Shown here: in pieces, positions 41,092-49,599 of the stretch
How the letters are laid out: every line of letters begins with the position of its first letter
How positions within the stretch are numbered: position 1 is the stretch's first letter
NCBI RefSeq assembly: GCF_030700285.1
Contig: NZ_JAUYZJ010000009.1
Span: 115,003-179,002, forward strand
DNA length: 64,000 bases
Direction: 5' to 3'
Source: Methylobacterium sp. NEAU K
GTDB lineage: Bacteria; Pseudomonadota; Alphaproteobacteria; Rhizobiales; Beijerinckiaceae
Notes under the pieces: generated by a model
What the model was told of the DNA's origin: nothing
Databases searched by the model: none
Seen by the model: the letters and a program-made list of their open reading frames with translations, nothing else
Translations under genes and position numbers: made by a program

Positions 41092-41213
41092 AACCCGTCG
41101 TCCCGGGGCGCCGCAGGCGAGCCCAGGACCCGGAGGCGCCGCGGCGGCCGGATGAGGCGGGACGGCGCGTCTGGATCCCGGGCTCCGCTCCGCGGCACCG
41201 GGACGACGGGGTT
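41092..41213. repeat. Inverted repeat between the two SDR genes
   Basis: CCCGTCGTCCCGG (41094-41106) and CCGGGACGACGGG (41198-41210) are perfect 13-bp arms around a 91-nt GC-rich loop containing further short palindromes. REP-like extragenic element inside the operon. Confidence 0.75.
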
Positions 41214-41238
41214 GGAACGGGCAGGTCGGAGACCATCG

Positions 41239-42021
41239 TCACGCCTCCGGCCCGGCCAGCTGCGACCGGCGCAGGCGCGCCATGCCGGCGAGCCAGCGCT
41301 CGGGATCGTCGGCCCGGCGGCGGGCATAGTTCGCCACCTGCGGGTGCGGCAGAATCAGGAACCGGCCGGCCGCCAGCCCGTCGAGGGCTGCCTCCGCCAC
41401 GGCCTCGGGCGACAGCACGCCGTCGCGGGCGGCGGCGCTCGCGTTCCCCAGCATGGCGGTCTCGACCCCCTGCGGGCACAGGGCGGCGACCCGGATGCCG
41501 TCGTCGGCATGGGCGATGGCGAGGTGCTCGAGGAAGGCGAGGGCCGCGTGCTTGGTGGCCGAATAGGTGGCGCTGCCGATCTGGCTCAGCAATCCGGCCG
41601 CCGAGACGGTGCCCAGCAGGGCACCCCCACCCCGGGCGCGCCAGAGCGGGACGAGGACACGCGCCGCGTGGACATGGCCCATCACGTTCACCGACCATGC
41701 CCGCGCCCAGCTGCCGAGATCCGCCGAGGTCGCGAGATCCGGATCGGGGTCGCGCTCCAGGATGCCGGCATTGGAGCAGTACAGCGCCACCGGCCCGATC
41801 TCGGCCTCGATCCGCGCGAGGGTCCCGGCGACGGCCCCCGCGTCCGCCACGTCGAGCGCGTAGGCGCGGCCGCCGAGCCGGGCGGCCACGGCCTCAGCGC
41901 CGGCGCCGTCCCGGTCGAGGGCGACCACCGTGGCGCCCCTCGCCTGCGCGGCCACGGCGAGCGCCCGGCCGATGCCGCGCGCGGCCCCGGTGACGGCGAC
42001 GACGCGGCCGGCGAGATCCAT
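41239..42021 (-). CDS. SDR-family dehydrogenase 2
   Basis: 260 aa. TGAARGIGRALAVAAQ cofactor motif, LYCSNAGIL, catalytic Tyr-Lys in ATYSATKHAAL, then ALCPQGVETAM. The C-terminal tail (LPHPQVANYARRRADDPERWLAGMARLR) is typical of SDRs found beside ACAD11-like acyl-CoA dehydrogenases and APH kinases. Starts 1 bp after the kinase stop. Confidence 0.9.
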   Translation of the reverse strand: MDLAGRVVAVTGAARGIGRALAVAAQARGATVVALDRDGAGAEAVAARLGGRAYALDVADAGAVAGTLARIEAEIGPVALYCSNAGILERDPDPDLATSADLGSWARAWSVNVMGHVHAARVLVPLWRARGGGALLGTVSAAGLLSQIGSATYSATKHAALAFLEHLAIAHADDGIRVAALCPQGVETAMLGNASAAARDGVLSPEAVAEAALDGLAAGRFLILPHPQVANYARRRADDPERWLAGMARLRRSQLAGPEA

Positions 42022-42022
42022 C

Positions 42023-43081
42023 TCAGGCCCCCGCGCGCGCGGCGAAGGCCCAGGCCGCGGCGGCGAGATTCGGCACCCGCGCCGCCATGGCGGCGGCGTG
42101 CTCGCTCGCGGCGTTGCCGGCCTTCGCGCGGGCGGCCACGCCCTGGAGGATGCCCACCAGCCGGAACAGGTTGTAGGCGAAGTACCAGTCGAGATCGGGC
42201 ATCTCCGCCCGGCCGGCGGCACGGCAGTAGAGCGCCACCGCCTCGTCCCGGGTCGGGATGCCCAAGGCCGGCAGGTCGAGGCCGCCGAGCGAACTGCGCC
42301 CGTCGGCGGGCAGCTCCCACTGCATCAGCAGGTAGCTGAAATCGGCCAGCGGGTCGCCGAGCGTCGACAGCTCCCAGTCGAGCACCGCGCTGACGCCGCC
42401 GTCCCCGGAAAAGATCAGGTTGTCGAGGCGGTAATCGCCGTGGACGATGGCGGCGCCCTGCTGTGCGGGCACGGTGCGCGGCAGCCACGCGATCAGGCGC
42501 TCGACATCCTCCAGGCGGCCGTCCTCGGCGGCGCGGTACTGGCGCGTCCAGCGGTCGACCTGGCGGGCGAAGTAGTTGCCGGGCCGGCCGTAATCGGAAA
42601 GCCCGGCCGCCTCCGGATCGACCGCGTGCAGGCGGGCCAGCGTCGCGATCATGCCGGCATAGTGCCGGTGGCGGGCATGGAGGTCGAGGCCGGGCAGGGC
42701 GCCGTCCCAGTGCACGGTGCCGTCCACCGCCTCCATCACGTAGAAGGCCGCGCCGATGATCGTTTCGTCCTCGCACAGCGCGAAGGGCCGCGGTACCGGA
42801 AAGCCCTCGCCGTAGAGCGCGCCGATCACCCGGAACTCGCGTTCCACCGCGTGCGCGGAGGGCAGGAGCCGGCCGAACGGCTTGCGCCGGAGCACGTAGG
42901 CCTGGCCCGGCGTCTCCAGCCGGTAGGTCGGGTTCGACTGGCCGCCGCGGAACTGCTGCACGGTGAGCGGCCCGGAGAAGCCGCGCACGTGGTCGGCGAG
43001 CCAGGCGGCGAGCCGCGCCTCGTCGATCCGGTGGCGCGGCTCGACCGGCTTCACGCCGGAGAAGGCGTCGGGGCCGCTCAT
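42023..43081 (-). CDS. APH-family kinase, ACAD11 kinase-domain / LvaA-like
   Basis: 352 aa. Aminoglycoside-phosphotransferase fold. [13 protein letters not shown] and YVLRRKPFG (ATP-binding Lys), catalytic loop [13 protein letters not shown] and the metal motif [18 protein letters not shown] closely follow the kinase domain of ACAD10/11. Those kinases and LvaA of Pseudomonas putida phosphorylate the 4-hydroxy group of 4-hydroxyacyl-CoA. Overlaps the acyl-CoA dehydrogenase stop (ATGA), so the two products that are fused in ACAD11 are coupled here. Confidence 0.88.
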   Translation of the reverse strand: MSGPDAFSGVKPVEPRHRIDEARLAAWLADHVRGFSGPLTVQQFRGGQSNPTYRLETPGQAYVLRRKPFGRLLPSAHAVEREFRVIGALYGEGFPVPRPFALCEDETIIGAAFYVMEAVDGTVHWDGALPGLDLHARHRHYAGMIATLARLHAVDPEAAGLSDYGRPGNYFARQVDRWTRQYRAAEDGRLEDVERLIAWLPRTVPAQQGAAIVHGDYRLDNLIFSGDGGVSAVLDWELSTLGDPLADFSYLLMQWELPADGRSSLGGLDLPALGIPTRDEAVALYCRAAGRAEMPDLDWYFAYNLFRLVGILQGVAARAKAGNAASEHAAAMAARVPNLAAAAWAFAARAGA

Positions 43082-44313
43082 GCGCCCTCCCGGGCATTGG
43101 TGTAGCGCCCGAATTCCAGACGGGCGATCGAGCGGTTGTGCACCTCGTCGGGCCCGTCGGCCAGCCGCAGGGTGCGGATATGGGCGTACATCTTGGCCAG
43201 CCCGAAATCCTCCGACACGCCGGCGCCGCCATGGGCCTGGATCGCGTCGTCGATCACCTTGAGGGCGATCCGGGGGGCGGCGACCTTGATCATGGCGATC
43301 TCGAGCTTGGCGCCCTTGGCGCCGACCTTGTCCATCATGTCGGCGGCCTTCAGGCAGAGGAGCCGGGTCATCTCGATGTCGATCCGCGCCTCCGCGACCC
43401 GCTGCTCCCAGACCGATTGCTCGCTGATCCGCTTGCCGAAGGCGACCCGCGACACGAGGCGGCGGGCCATGGCCTCGAGCGCCACCTCCGCCGCCCCGAT
43501 GGTGCGCATGCAATGGTGGATGCGGCCGGGCCCGAGGCGCCCCTGCGCGATCTCGAAGCCGCGCCCCGGCCCAAGAATCAGGTTCTCGGCCGGGACGCGC
43601 ACGTTCTCCAGCACCACCTCGCCGTGGCCCTTGGGCGCGTCCTCGTAGCCGAAGACCGGCAGCAGCCGCTCGACGCGCAGGCCCGGCGTATCCATCGGCA
43701 CCAGGATCTGGGATTGCTGCCGGTGGCGGGGCGCGTCCGGGTCGGTCTTGCCCATCAGGATCGCGATCCGGCAACGCGGATCGCCGACCCCGGTGGACCA
43801 CCACTTGCGCCCGTCGATGACGTAATGGTCGCCGTCGCGGCGGATGGCAGTCCTGATGTTGGTGGCGTCCGAGGAGGCGACATCCGGCTCGGTCATCAGG
43901 AAGGCCGAGCGGATCTCGCCCGCCATCAGGGGCCGCAGCCACGCCGCCTTCTGGGCCGGGCTGCCGTAGCGGTGCAGCACCTCCATGTTGCCGGTATCGG
44001 GCGCCGCGCAGTTGAAGCATTCCGACGCGATCCCGACCCGGCCCATCTCCTCGGCGCACAGCGCGTAATCGAGGTTGGTCAGGCCGGCACCACGGTATTC
44101 CTCGGTGTCGTGCTCGGGGGAGGGCGGCAGGAACAGGTTCCACAGGCCTTCGGCCCGCGCCTTCTCCTTCAGCCGCTCCAGGGTGGGCGAGGGCGCGCGG
44201 CTCGCGGCGCGCTCGGCCGCCACCGCGCCGGCGGCGGGCAGGACCGCGTCGGCGATGAAGGCGCGGACGCGCCCGAGCCAGTACGTCTGGGACTGGGACA
44301 GATTGAAGTCCAC
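43078..44313 (-). CDS. Acyl-CoA dehydrogenase, ACAD10/11 (LvaC-like) type
   Basis: 411 aa. Flavin-binding [28 protein letters not shown] and the C-terminal [39 protein letters not shown]. In medium-chain enzymes the catalytic Glu sits in a YEGT motif; the aligned place here reads ADGP, as in the ACAD10/11 group. Known members remove phosphate from 4-phosphoacyl-CoA rather than simply dehydrogenate. First enzyme gene after the transporter; a 140-bp REP-containing spacer separates them. Confidence 0.88.
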   Translation of the reverse strand: MDFNLSQSQTYWLGRVRAFIADAVLPAAGAVAAERAASRAPSPTLERLKEKARAEGLWNLFLPPSPEHDTEEYRGAGLTNLDYALCAEEMGRVGIASECFNCAAPDTGNMEVLHRYGSPAQKAAWLRPLMAGEIRSAFLMTEPDVASSDATNIRTAIRRDGDHYVIDGRKWWSTGVGDPRCRIAILMGKTDPDAPRHRQQSQILVPMDTPGLRVERLLPVFGYEDAPKGHGEVVLENVRVPAENLILGPGRGFEIAQGRLGPGRIHHCMRTIGAAEVALEAMARRLVSRVAFGKRISEQSVWEQRVAEARIDIEMTRLLCLKAADMMDKVGAKGAKLEIAMIKVAAPRIALKVIDDAIQAHGGAGVSEDFGLAKMYAHIRTLRLADGPDEVHNRSIARLEFGRYTNAREGA

Positions 44314-44453
44314 GGCGTCCGCTCCCTACGGTTTTTCTGATTGGCTAGCGCGCCAAGCTTGCGCGAGCCGGGGGTTGCCTCCGGCTACTCATTCCCCCCG
44401 CGAAGGGGGAAGGAAACGTGCGTATCTGACGGTTTCCGTTCTCCAGGCCGCCC
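44314..44453. repeat. Spacer with a REP-like palindrome
   Basis: Contains TTCCCCCCGCGAAGGGGGAA (44392-44411), a near-perfect palindrome of the GC-rich REP type seen at 25.6 and 46.9 kb, between livGF and the acyl-CoA dehydrogenase. No gene. Confidence 0.65.
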
Positions 44454-45965
44454 TCACAGATACTGCGCCCCCATCTCGCCGGCGAAGCGGTCCGGCGGAC
44501 CTTCCCAGACGATGCGGGCCTGTTCCAGGACGTAGACCCGGTCGGCATGGGGGAGCGCGAAGGTGACGTTCTGCTCGCCCAGCAGGACCGTGATCGGCGT
44601 GGTCTGGCGCAGGCGCTCCAGCGCCTTCGACAGCAGCTCCAGGATCACCGGGGCGAGGCCGAGCGTCGGCTCGTCGAGGATCAGGAGGCGCGGACGCATC
44701 ATCAGGGCGCGGGCGATGGTCAGCATCTGCTGCTCGCCGCCCGAGAGGGTGCGGGCGGTCTGGCCCTCGCGGGCCTTGAGGATCGGGAAGAGCTCGTAGA
44801 GCCATTCGCGCTGCTTGGCGCTCTCGGCCTTCGGGAAATGCTGCCCGCCGAGATCGAGATTCTCGCGGACGTTGAGATCGCCGAACAGCTCCCGGGTCTC
44901 GGGCACCTGGACGATGCCGGCCCGGGCGATGGCGGCGGGCTTCATCTGGGCGAGGTCCCGGCCGTCGAACCGGATCGTGCCCGTATGCGGGACGAGGCCC
45001 GAGATGGCGTTGAACAGGGTGGTCTTGCCGGCGCCGTTCAAGCCCACCACCGAGACGAACTCGCCCTCGTGGACGTGGATCGCGGCGCCGCGGAGCGCCT
45101 GCGCCTTGCCGTAGAGCACGTCGACGTTCTCGACCGTGAGGAGCGAATCCGGCTTGAACGCGGCCTCGGGCCGGGCCGCCGTCTCGATGCTGCCGCCGAG
45201 ATAGACCCGGCGCACGGTCGGGTCGGCCATCACGGCTTCGGCCGAGCCCTCGGCGATGCGCTCGCCGAGATACATGGCGAACACCCGGTCCACGAGGGCC
45301 GCGACGCTCTTCACGTTGTGGTCGACGAGGAGCACGGCCTTGCCCTCGTCGCGGAACCCCCGGATCAGCTCGGAGAAGGCGGCGACCTCGCCCCCGGTGA
45401 GGCCGGCGAAGGGCTCGTCCACCAGCACGACCCGGGGATCGCGGGCGATGGCCTTGGCGAGTTCCAGCCGGCGCAGGTCGGCGAAGGGCAGGGTGCCCGG
45501 CCGCCGGTCGACCACGGCGCCGAGGCCGACGCGCTCGGCGATCTCCTTCGCGCGGCGCGCCACGTGGGGATCCGCGGCGAGCCGGATCAGGCTGTCGGGC
45601 AGGAGCGCGAGGCTGATGTTCTCCAGAACGGTCTGCCGCTGGAGCGGCCGGGCGTGCTGGAACACGAGGCCGATGCCCGAGCGCGCCACCCGGTGGGCCG
45701 GCAGCCCGCCGATCTCAGCGCCGTCGAGGCGGATCGAGCCGGCGCTCGGCCGCTCCAGGCCCATGATCAGCTTCATCACGGTGGACTTGCCCGAGCCGTT
45801 CGGCCCGATCAGGCCCAGGATCTCTCCGGGCCGCAGGTCGAGGTCGATGTCCTTGACGGCGACCAAACCGCCGAAGCGCTTGGTCAGGCCGCGCACGGTG
45901 AGGCAGGGCTCGGCCGGAGCGGCCGATACGGCGCGGGGCGGCGTGGGCCTGACGGCGACGGTCAT
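44454..45965 (-). CDS. Fused LivG-LivF ABC ATPase (HAAT family)
   Basis: 503 aa with two full ABC cassettes in one frame. N-terminal LivG half: Walker A GPNGSGKST (res 54-62) and Walker B VVLVDEPFAGL, but the signature reads LPFADLRRLELAKAI instead of LSGGQ-like. C-terminal LivF half: Walker A GLNGAGKTT, intact signature LSGGEQQMLTIARAL, Walker B LLILDEPTLGLAP. LivG and LivF are usually separate proteins. The ATG overlaps the livM stop (ATGA). Energises uptake through LivH/LivM. Confidence 0.92.
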   Translation of the reverse strand: MTVAVRPTPPRAVSAAPAEPCLTVRGLTKRFGGLVAVKDIDLDLRPGEILGLIGPNGSGKSTVMKLIMGLERPSAGSIRLDGAEIGGLPAHRVARSGIGLVFQHARPLQRQTVLENISLALLPDSLIRLAADPHVARRAKEIAERVGLGAVVDRRPGTLPFADLRRLELAKAIARDPRVVLVDEPFAGLTGGEVAAFSELIRGFRDEGKAVLLVDHNVKSVAALVDRVFAMYLGERIAEGSAEAVMADPTVRRVYLGGSIETAARPEAAFKPDSLLTVENVDVLYGKAQALRGAAIHVHEGEFVSVVGLNGAGKTTLFNAISGLVPHTGTIRFDGRDLAQMKPAAIARAGIVQVPETRELFGDLNVRENLDLGGQHFPKAESAKQREWLYELFPILKAREGQTARTLSGGEQQMLTIARALMMRPRLLILDEPTLGLAPVILELLSKALERLRQTTPITVLLGEQNVTFALPHADRVYVLEQARIVWEGPPDRFAGEMGAQYL

Positions 45966-46882
45966 CGCGCTCTCCGGACGGATGCGAGGCCGAGCAGCCC
46001 CGAGGGCACGAACAGGATGACGAGCAGCGCCACCGCCGAGACCACGAAGGTCGAGAGCGCGCCGAGTGGCCGCAGCAGCTCGCCCGCCGCGATCAGGAAC
46101 ACAGCCCCGAGCGCGGCGCCCACGATGGTCCGGCGTCCGCCCAGCACCGCCGCGATGATCACCTGCACGCCCACCGCCGTGTCGATCAGCGTGCCCACCG
46201 AGGCGGTGCCCATGTAGAAGACCACCAGCCCCCCCGCGAGGCCCGAGAAGGCGGCGCTGACCGCGAAGGCCGCGAGCTTGTGCTTGGCGACGTTGAAGCC
46301 GAGCGCCCCGGTCACCACCGGATCCTGGCCGGCGGCCTGGAGGATCAGCCCCGCGGGCGAGCGGGCGATGGCCGTGAGGATCAGCCCAGAGAGGGCCATG
46401 AAGCCCAGCGCGATCCAGTAGTTGGTGTCGGCGTCGATGGAGATGACGTCGGGCACGGTGAGCCCGATCTCGCCGCCCGTCAGGCCGGAGAACACCACGA
46501 TCATGTTCTGCAGGAGCAGCACCGCGACCAGGGTGATCAGCCCGAAATAGGGGCCCCGCACCTTGAGCGCCGGCAGCGCGAGCGCCAGGCCGCCGACCAC
46601 CGCCAGCAGGGTGCCCGCCGCGAGGCAGTAGGGGATCGGCAGCTCGTAGCGGTTGTTGAGGATGCCGGCGCCGTAGGCCCCGAGGCCGATCAGGAAGGTC
46701 GGGCCGAAATTGACCTCGCCGGCGAAGCCGAAGAGCAGGTCCCAGGCCATGGCGAACACGCCGAAATAGTACGCGATGGTCAGGAGGCCGAGGATGTAGC
46801 CGGAGACCCACAAGGGCAGGAACGCGGCCACCGCGAGGGCGAGGAGGGCGGCCCAGAAGCCGGGGGTGGTGAGCAGCTTCAT
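45962..46882 (-). CDS. livM: Branched-chain amino acid-type ABC permease LivM
   Basis: 306 aa, 8-9 helices. LivM signatures: WDLLFGFAGEVNFGPTFLIGLGAYG, LRGPYFGLITLVAVLLL-like and GGRRTIVGAALGAVFL. Second permease of the HAAT transporter. Preceded by a large REP hairpin that separates it from livH. Confidence 0.9.
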   Translation of the reverse strand: MKLLTTPGFWAALLALAVAAFLPLWVSGYILGLLTIAYYFGVFAMAWDLLFGFAGEVNFGPTFLIGLGAYGAGILNNRYELPIPYCLAAGTLLAVVGGLALALPALKVRGPYFGLITLVAVLLLQNMIVVFSGLTGGEIGLTVPDVISIDADTNYWIALGFMALSGLILTAIARSPAGLILQAAGQDPVVTGALGFNVAKHKLAAFAVSAAFSGLAGGLVVFYMGTASVGTLIDTAVGVQVIIAAVLGGRRTIVGAALGAVFLIAAGELLRPLGALSTFVVSAVALLVILFVPSGLLGLASVRRAR

Positions 46883-46904
46883 GAGGACACAAGGGCTCCA
46901 CGCG

Positions 46905-47073
46905 TGTCCCTCCCCCCTCTTCGGGGGAGGGTGGGCCGGCCGTCAGGCCGGGTCGGGAGAGGGGAGCGCGGCGTCCGGAACGGTCGCGACGGGCGCGAGA
47001 TTCTGCATCGTCGCGCTGCCCCTCTCCCGACCCGATCCGCGGGCCACCCTCCCCCGCAGAGGGGGGAGGGACA
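46905..47073. repeat. Large REP hairpin between livH and livM
   Basis: TGTCCCTCCCCCCT and GGGGGAGGGTGGGCC (46905-46937) pair with GGGCCACCCTCCCCC and GGGGGGAGGGACA (47041-47073). Inside, CGGGTCGGGAGAGGGG (46949-46964) pairs with CCCCTCTCCCGACCCG (47019-47034). The total folds as one long interrupted stem. It lies within the livH-livM transcript, about 23 bp before livM. Confidence 0.85.
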
Positions 47074-47129
47074 GCTGCGGAGGTCGCGCGCTTCCCACTC
47101 GGACCGGCGGAAAAGTCCCAAGAATCCCA

Positions 47130-48005
47130 TCACCGCCGCCCCAGCAGGCCCTGCGGGCGCAGGTACATGACCGCCACCAGCAGCAGCAGCGCCGGGATCA
47201 CCCGGTAGGCCGGCGAAACCAGATAGGCGGTGGCGGTCTCGAGATAGCCGACTACGTAGGCGGCGATCAGCGAGCCGGTGACGCTGCCCAAGCCCCCCAG
47301 CACCACGATCGAGAAGGCGCTCGCCGTGAGCGGCCCCACCGAATAGGAGGAGACGCCCAGGAACATCCCGAGCAGCACGCCCGCGATCCCGGCGAGCAGC
47401 CCGTAGATCGCCCAGACCGCGACGTAGATCCGGGCCATGTCGTGGCCGAGCAGCGTCACCCCGCGCGGGTTCATCGAGGCGGCGAGCAGGACCTTGCCGG
47501 CCCGCGCCCGGTTCACGAACAGCCACAGCAGGGCGATCACGACCCAGCAGATCACCGCGGTGAAGATCTCGTTCTTCGGGGTCCGCACCCCGGCGATCTC
47601 GATCACGCCCTCGACGATCGGCAGCACCGTCTTCGGGTTGTCGGTGAAGAAGTAGGCCACCAGCTCCTGGATCATGATCCCCCAGAGCAGCGTGCCGGTG
47701 AGCACGAAGATCTCCTTTTCCTCGCGCGGAATGGCGCGGCTGCGCTCGATCGGCGCGACGATCGCGAAATAGGTCACCAGCGCGGCGGCAAGCCCGCACA
47801 GGACGCCGATCGCCGCCCCCGCGTAGGAGCCGAGGCCGAAGAGCGCGGAGGCCGCCCAGGCCGCGACCGCGGCCATCACCATCAGCGCCCCGTGCGAGAG
47901 GTTGAGGACCCCCGACACGCCGAAGATCAGGGTGAAGCCCATCGCGCCCAGCGCGTAGAGCGCCGAGATCGCGAAGCCGTCGACGAGGATCTGGAGCCCG
48001 ATCAT
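47130..48005 (-). CDS. livH: Branched-chain amino acid-type ABC permease LivH
   Basis: 291 aa, eight helices. LivH signatures: ISALYALGAMGFTLIFGVSGVLNLSHGALMV near the N terminus and SIVVLGGLGSVTGSLIAAYVVGYLE. First permease; starts 18 bp after the binding-protein stop. Confidence 0.92.
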   Translation of the reverse strand: MIGLQILVDGFAISALYALGAMGFTLIFGVSGVLNLSHGALMVMAAVAAWAASALFGLGSYAGAAIGVLCGLAAALVTYFAIVAPIERSRAIPREEKEIFVLTGTLLWGIMIQELVAYFFTDNPKTVLPIVEGVIEIAGVRTPKNEIFTAVICWVVIALLWLFVNRARAGKVLLAASMNPRGVTLLGHDMARIYVAVWAIYGLLAGIAGVLLGMFLGVSSYSVGPLTASAFSIVVLGGLGSVTGSLIAAYVVGYLETATAYLVSPAYRVIPALLLLVAVMYLRPQGLLGRR

Positions 48006-48023
48006 CGCGCTCTCCCCGCCGGA

Positions 48024-49283
48024 CTACTGGACCGCCGCCTTGACCGCGGGCGGAAGGACCATCGCCCCGTTGGCCACCTCCGCGGGCCAGATCGCGACCT
48101 GCTTGCCGTTCTGCCACTGGCCGAGCACGCTGGTCATCAGGCCGGGGCCGTACTGGACCGAGTGCGTGAAGGGCTCGTCCTTGCCGTAAAACTTGAGGTG
48201 CCCGACGGTGCCGACCCAGTCGGTCTTCTCCAGGGCGTCCACGAGCTTGTCGGCCTCCGTGGAGGCGGCCCGCCTGATCGCGTCCGCCACGTAATACGTC
48301 GCGTCATACGCCATGTAGCCCGCGTAGGACGGTGCCCCGCCGAAGCGCTTGGTGAAGGCCTCGGCGAACGGGATCGTCTTCTCGGTCAGCGCCACGCCCG
48401 GCAGCGCCACGCTGTCGAACAGCACGCCCTGCGTGCCGCCGTTGGTGTTGGCCCAGAAGGTCGAGGAGGTCGCCTGGCCGCTGATGCCGGTCATGGCGAT
48501 CGGCACCTGCTGGTTCTGCCACTGCACGGTCGGCTGTACGCCGACATGGGCGATGCCGGTGACGATCAGGTCCGGCTTGGCCGCCTCGATCTTGTTGTAG
48601 ATCGGCGTGAAGTCCCCCGTGTCCGGCGAGAAGCGGACATGCTCCACAACCTTCAGCCCCGATTTCGGCAGGCACTCCTCGTAGGCGGCGTCGAGCGGGC
48701 GGGTCCAGGCCGCGTCCTCGCTCATGATCGCCGCCGTCTTGGCCTTCAGGCGCCCGACCAGGACGTCCTTGGCCGAATCGCAGACCGCCTGCGCGAGAGC
48801 ATGCGAGGTCAGGTACCCGTGGAAGGTGTACTTGTTGCGCGCGTAGTCCTTGTGGACGTTCACGCTGATCTCGTTGGAGGCCGCGCCCGGGGTGATCATC
48901 GGGGTCTTGAGCCGCGCCGCCCAGGGCATCAGGGCGAGCACCACCTCGGAGATGTAGCTGGCGATGACGAGGTTGACCTTGTCCTCCGAGACCGCGCGCT
49001 GGAAGGCGCGCACCGCGTCGGAGGCCGAGCTCTTGTCGTCGTAGGTGACGACCTGGATCTGCCGGCCGTCGACCCCGCCCTTGGCGTTGATCTCGTCGGC
49101 GGCGAGTTGCACCGCCTGCGGGATCGAGGCGCCGGCCACCGACTGCGCTTCCGCGATCACGCCGATCTTGATCGGGTCCGCGGCACGCGCCGGTCCCGCG
49201 AGCATGGATCCAGCCGCCAGCAGAGCGGGCAGCAGGCGCCGGATCTGAACGCGCCTGACGACAGCGCGCGCGGTCTCGGACAT
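48024..49283 (-). CDS. ABC transporter substrate-binding protein (LivK type)
   Basis: 419 aa. Signal peptide (LLPALLAAGSMLAGPARA) then the periplasmic-binding fold: PIKIGVIAEAQSVAGASIPQAVQLAADEINAKGGVDGR and DATYYVADAIRRAAS. The start ATG at 49283 has GAGGAAA 6 nt upstream; a GTG 21 nt earlier lacks a ribosome site. Ligand not predictable from sequence; family members bind amino acids, amides, aromatic or aliphatic acids. First gene of the livHM-livGF run. Confidence 0.9.
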   Translation of the reverse strand: MSETARAVVRRVQIRRLLPALLAAGSMLAGPARAADPIKIGVIAEAQSVAGASIPQAVQLAADEINAKGGVDGRQIQVVTYDDKSSASDAVRAFQRAVSEDKVNLVIASYISEVVLALMPWAARLKTPMITPGAASNEISVNVHKDYARNKYTFHGYLTSHALAQAVCDSAKDVLVGRLKAKTAAIMSEDAAWTRPLDAAYEECLPKSGLKVVEHVRFSPDTGDFTPIYNKIEAAKPDLIVTGIAHVGVQPTVQWQNQQVPIAMTGISGQATSSTFWANTNGGTQGVLFDSVALPGVALTEKTIPFAEAFTKRFGGAPSYAGYMAYDATYYVADAIRRAASTEADKLVDALEKTDWVGTVGHLKFYGKDEPFTHSVQYGPGLMTSVLGQWQNGKQVAIWPAEVANGAMVLPPAVKAAVQ

Positions 49284-49599
49284 CGGCGTTTCCTCTTTCG
49301 TCACGCCCGAATTTTTTATTCGCGGGCTTGCGGCCGACTCTAGCCGGCGTCCGGCGGATCACAAGGGGCGGGCGGCCCGGGGCTGGTGACGTTTCCGGCC
49401 AGTCGTTGGCTGCGCGATCTCCCCGGCGCGCGGCATGTTGCACCTCGGCAACATGCCGCGCCGTTTCGACTGCGATCCGCGCCCGTCACCCTGCGCGGCC
49501 GCATCGGAGTCCAGCCTCAGCACAGGAACATGGTGTCGCGATCGGTCCCTACCGGACCCGGCAGCAGGTGCGCCGCGGAGCGTCGGGAGGGGGAACGCC
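49284..49599. promoter_or_regulatory. Divergent control region, binding protein / porin
   Basis: 316 bp between divergent genes. It holds an AT tract (AATTTTTTATT, 49311-49321) near the binding-protein start and the palindrome at 49428-49461. A GGGAGGGGG precedes the porin-like gene. No gene seen. Confidence 0.55.
49428..49461. promoter_or_regulatory. Perfect 14-bp-arm palindrome, candidate operator
   Basis: GCGCGGCATGTTGC-ACCTCG-GCAACATGCCGCGC. Both arms match exactly over 14 bp. The inner half-sites TGTTGC-N6-GCAACA resemble regulator operators, and the location between divergent promoters fits. No regulator gene is adjacent. It could also form an RNA hairpin. Confidence 0.5.

Noticed and set aside
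41239..44313. Reading the kinase as an aminoglycoside resistance gene
   Set aside because: The fold is shared, but the motifs follow the ACAD10/11 kinase domain and the gene is coupled to an acyl-CoA dehydrogenase.
48024..49283. Calling the LIV transporter a leucine/isoleucine/valine uptake system
   Set aside because: The family name comes from E. coli; HAAT binding proteins have many ligands and the linked genes point to an organic acid.
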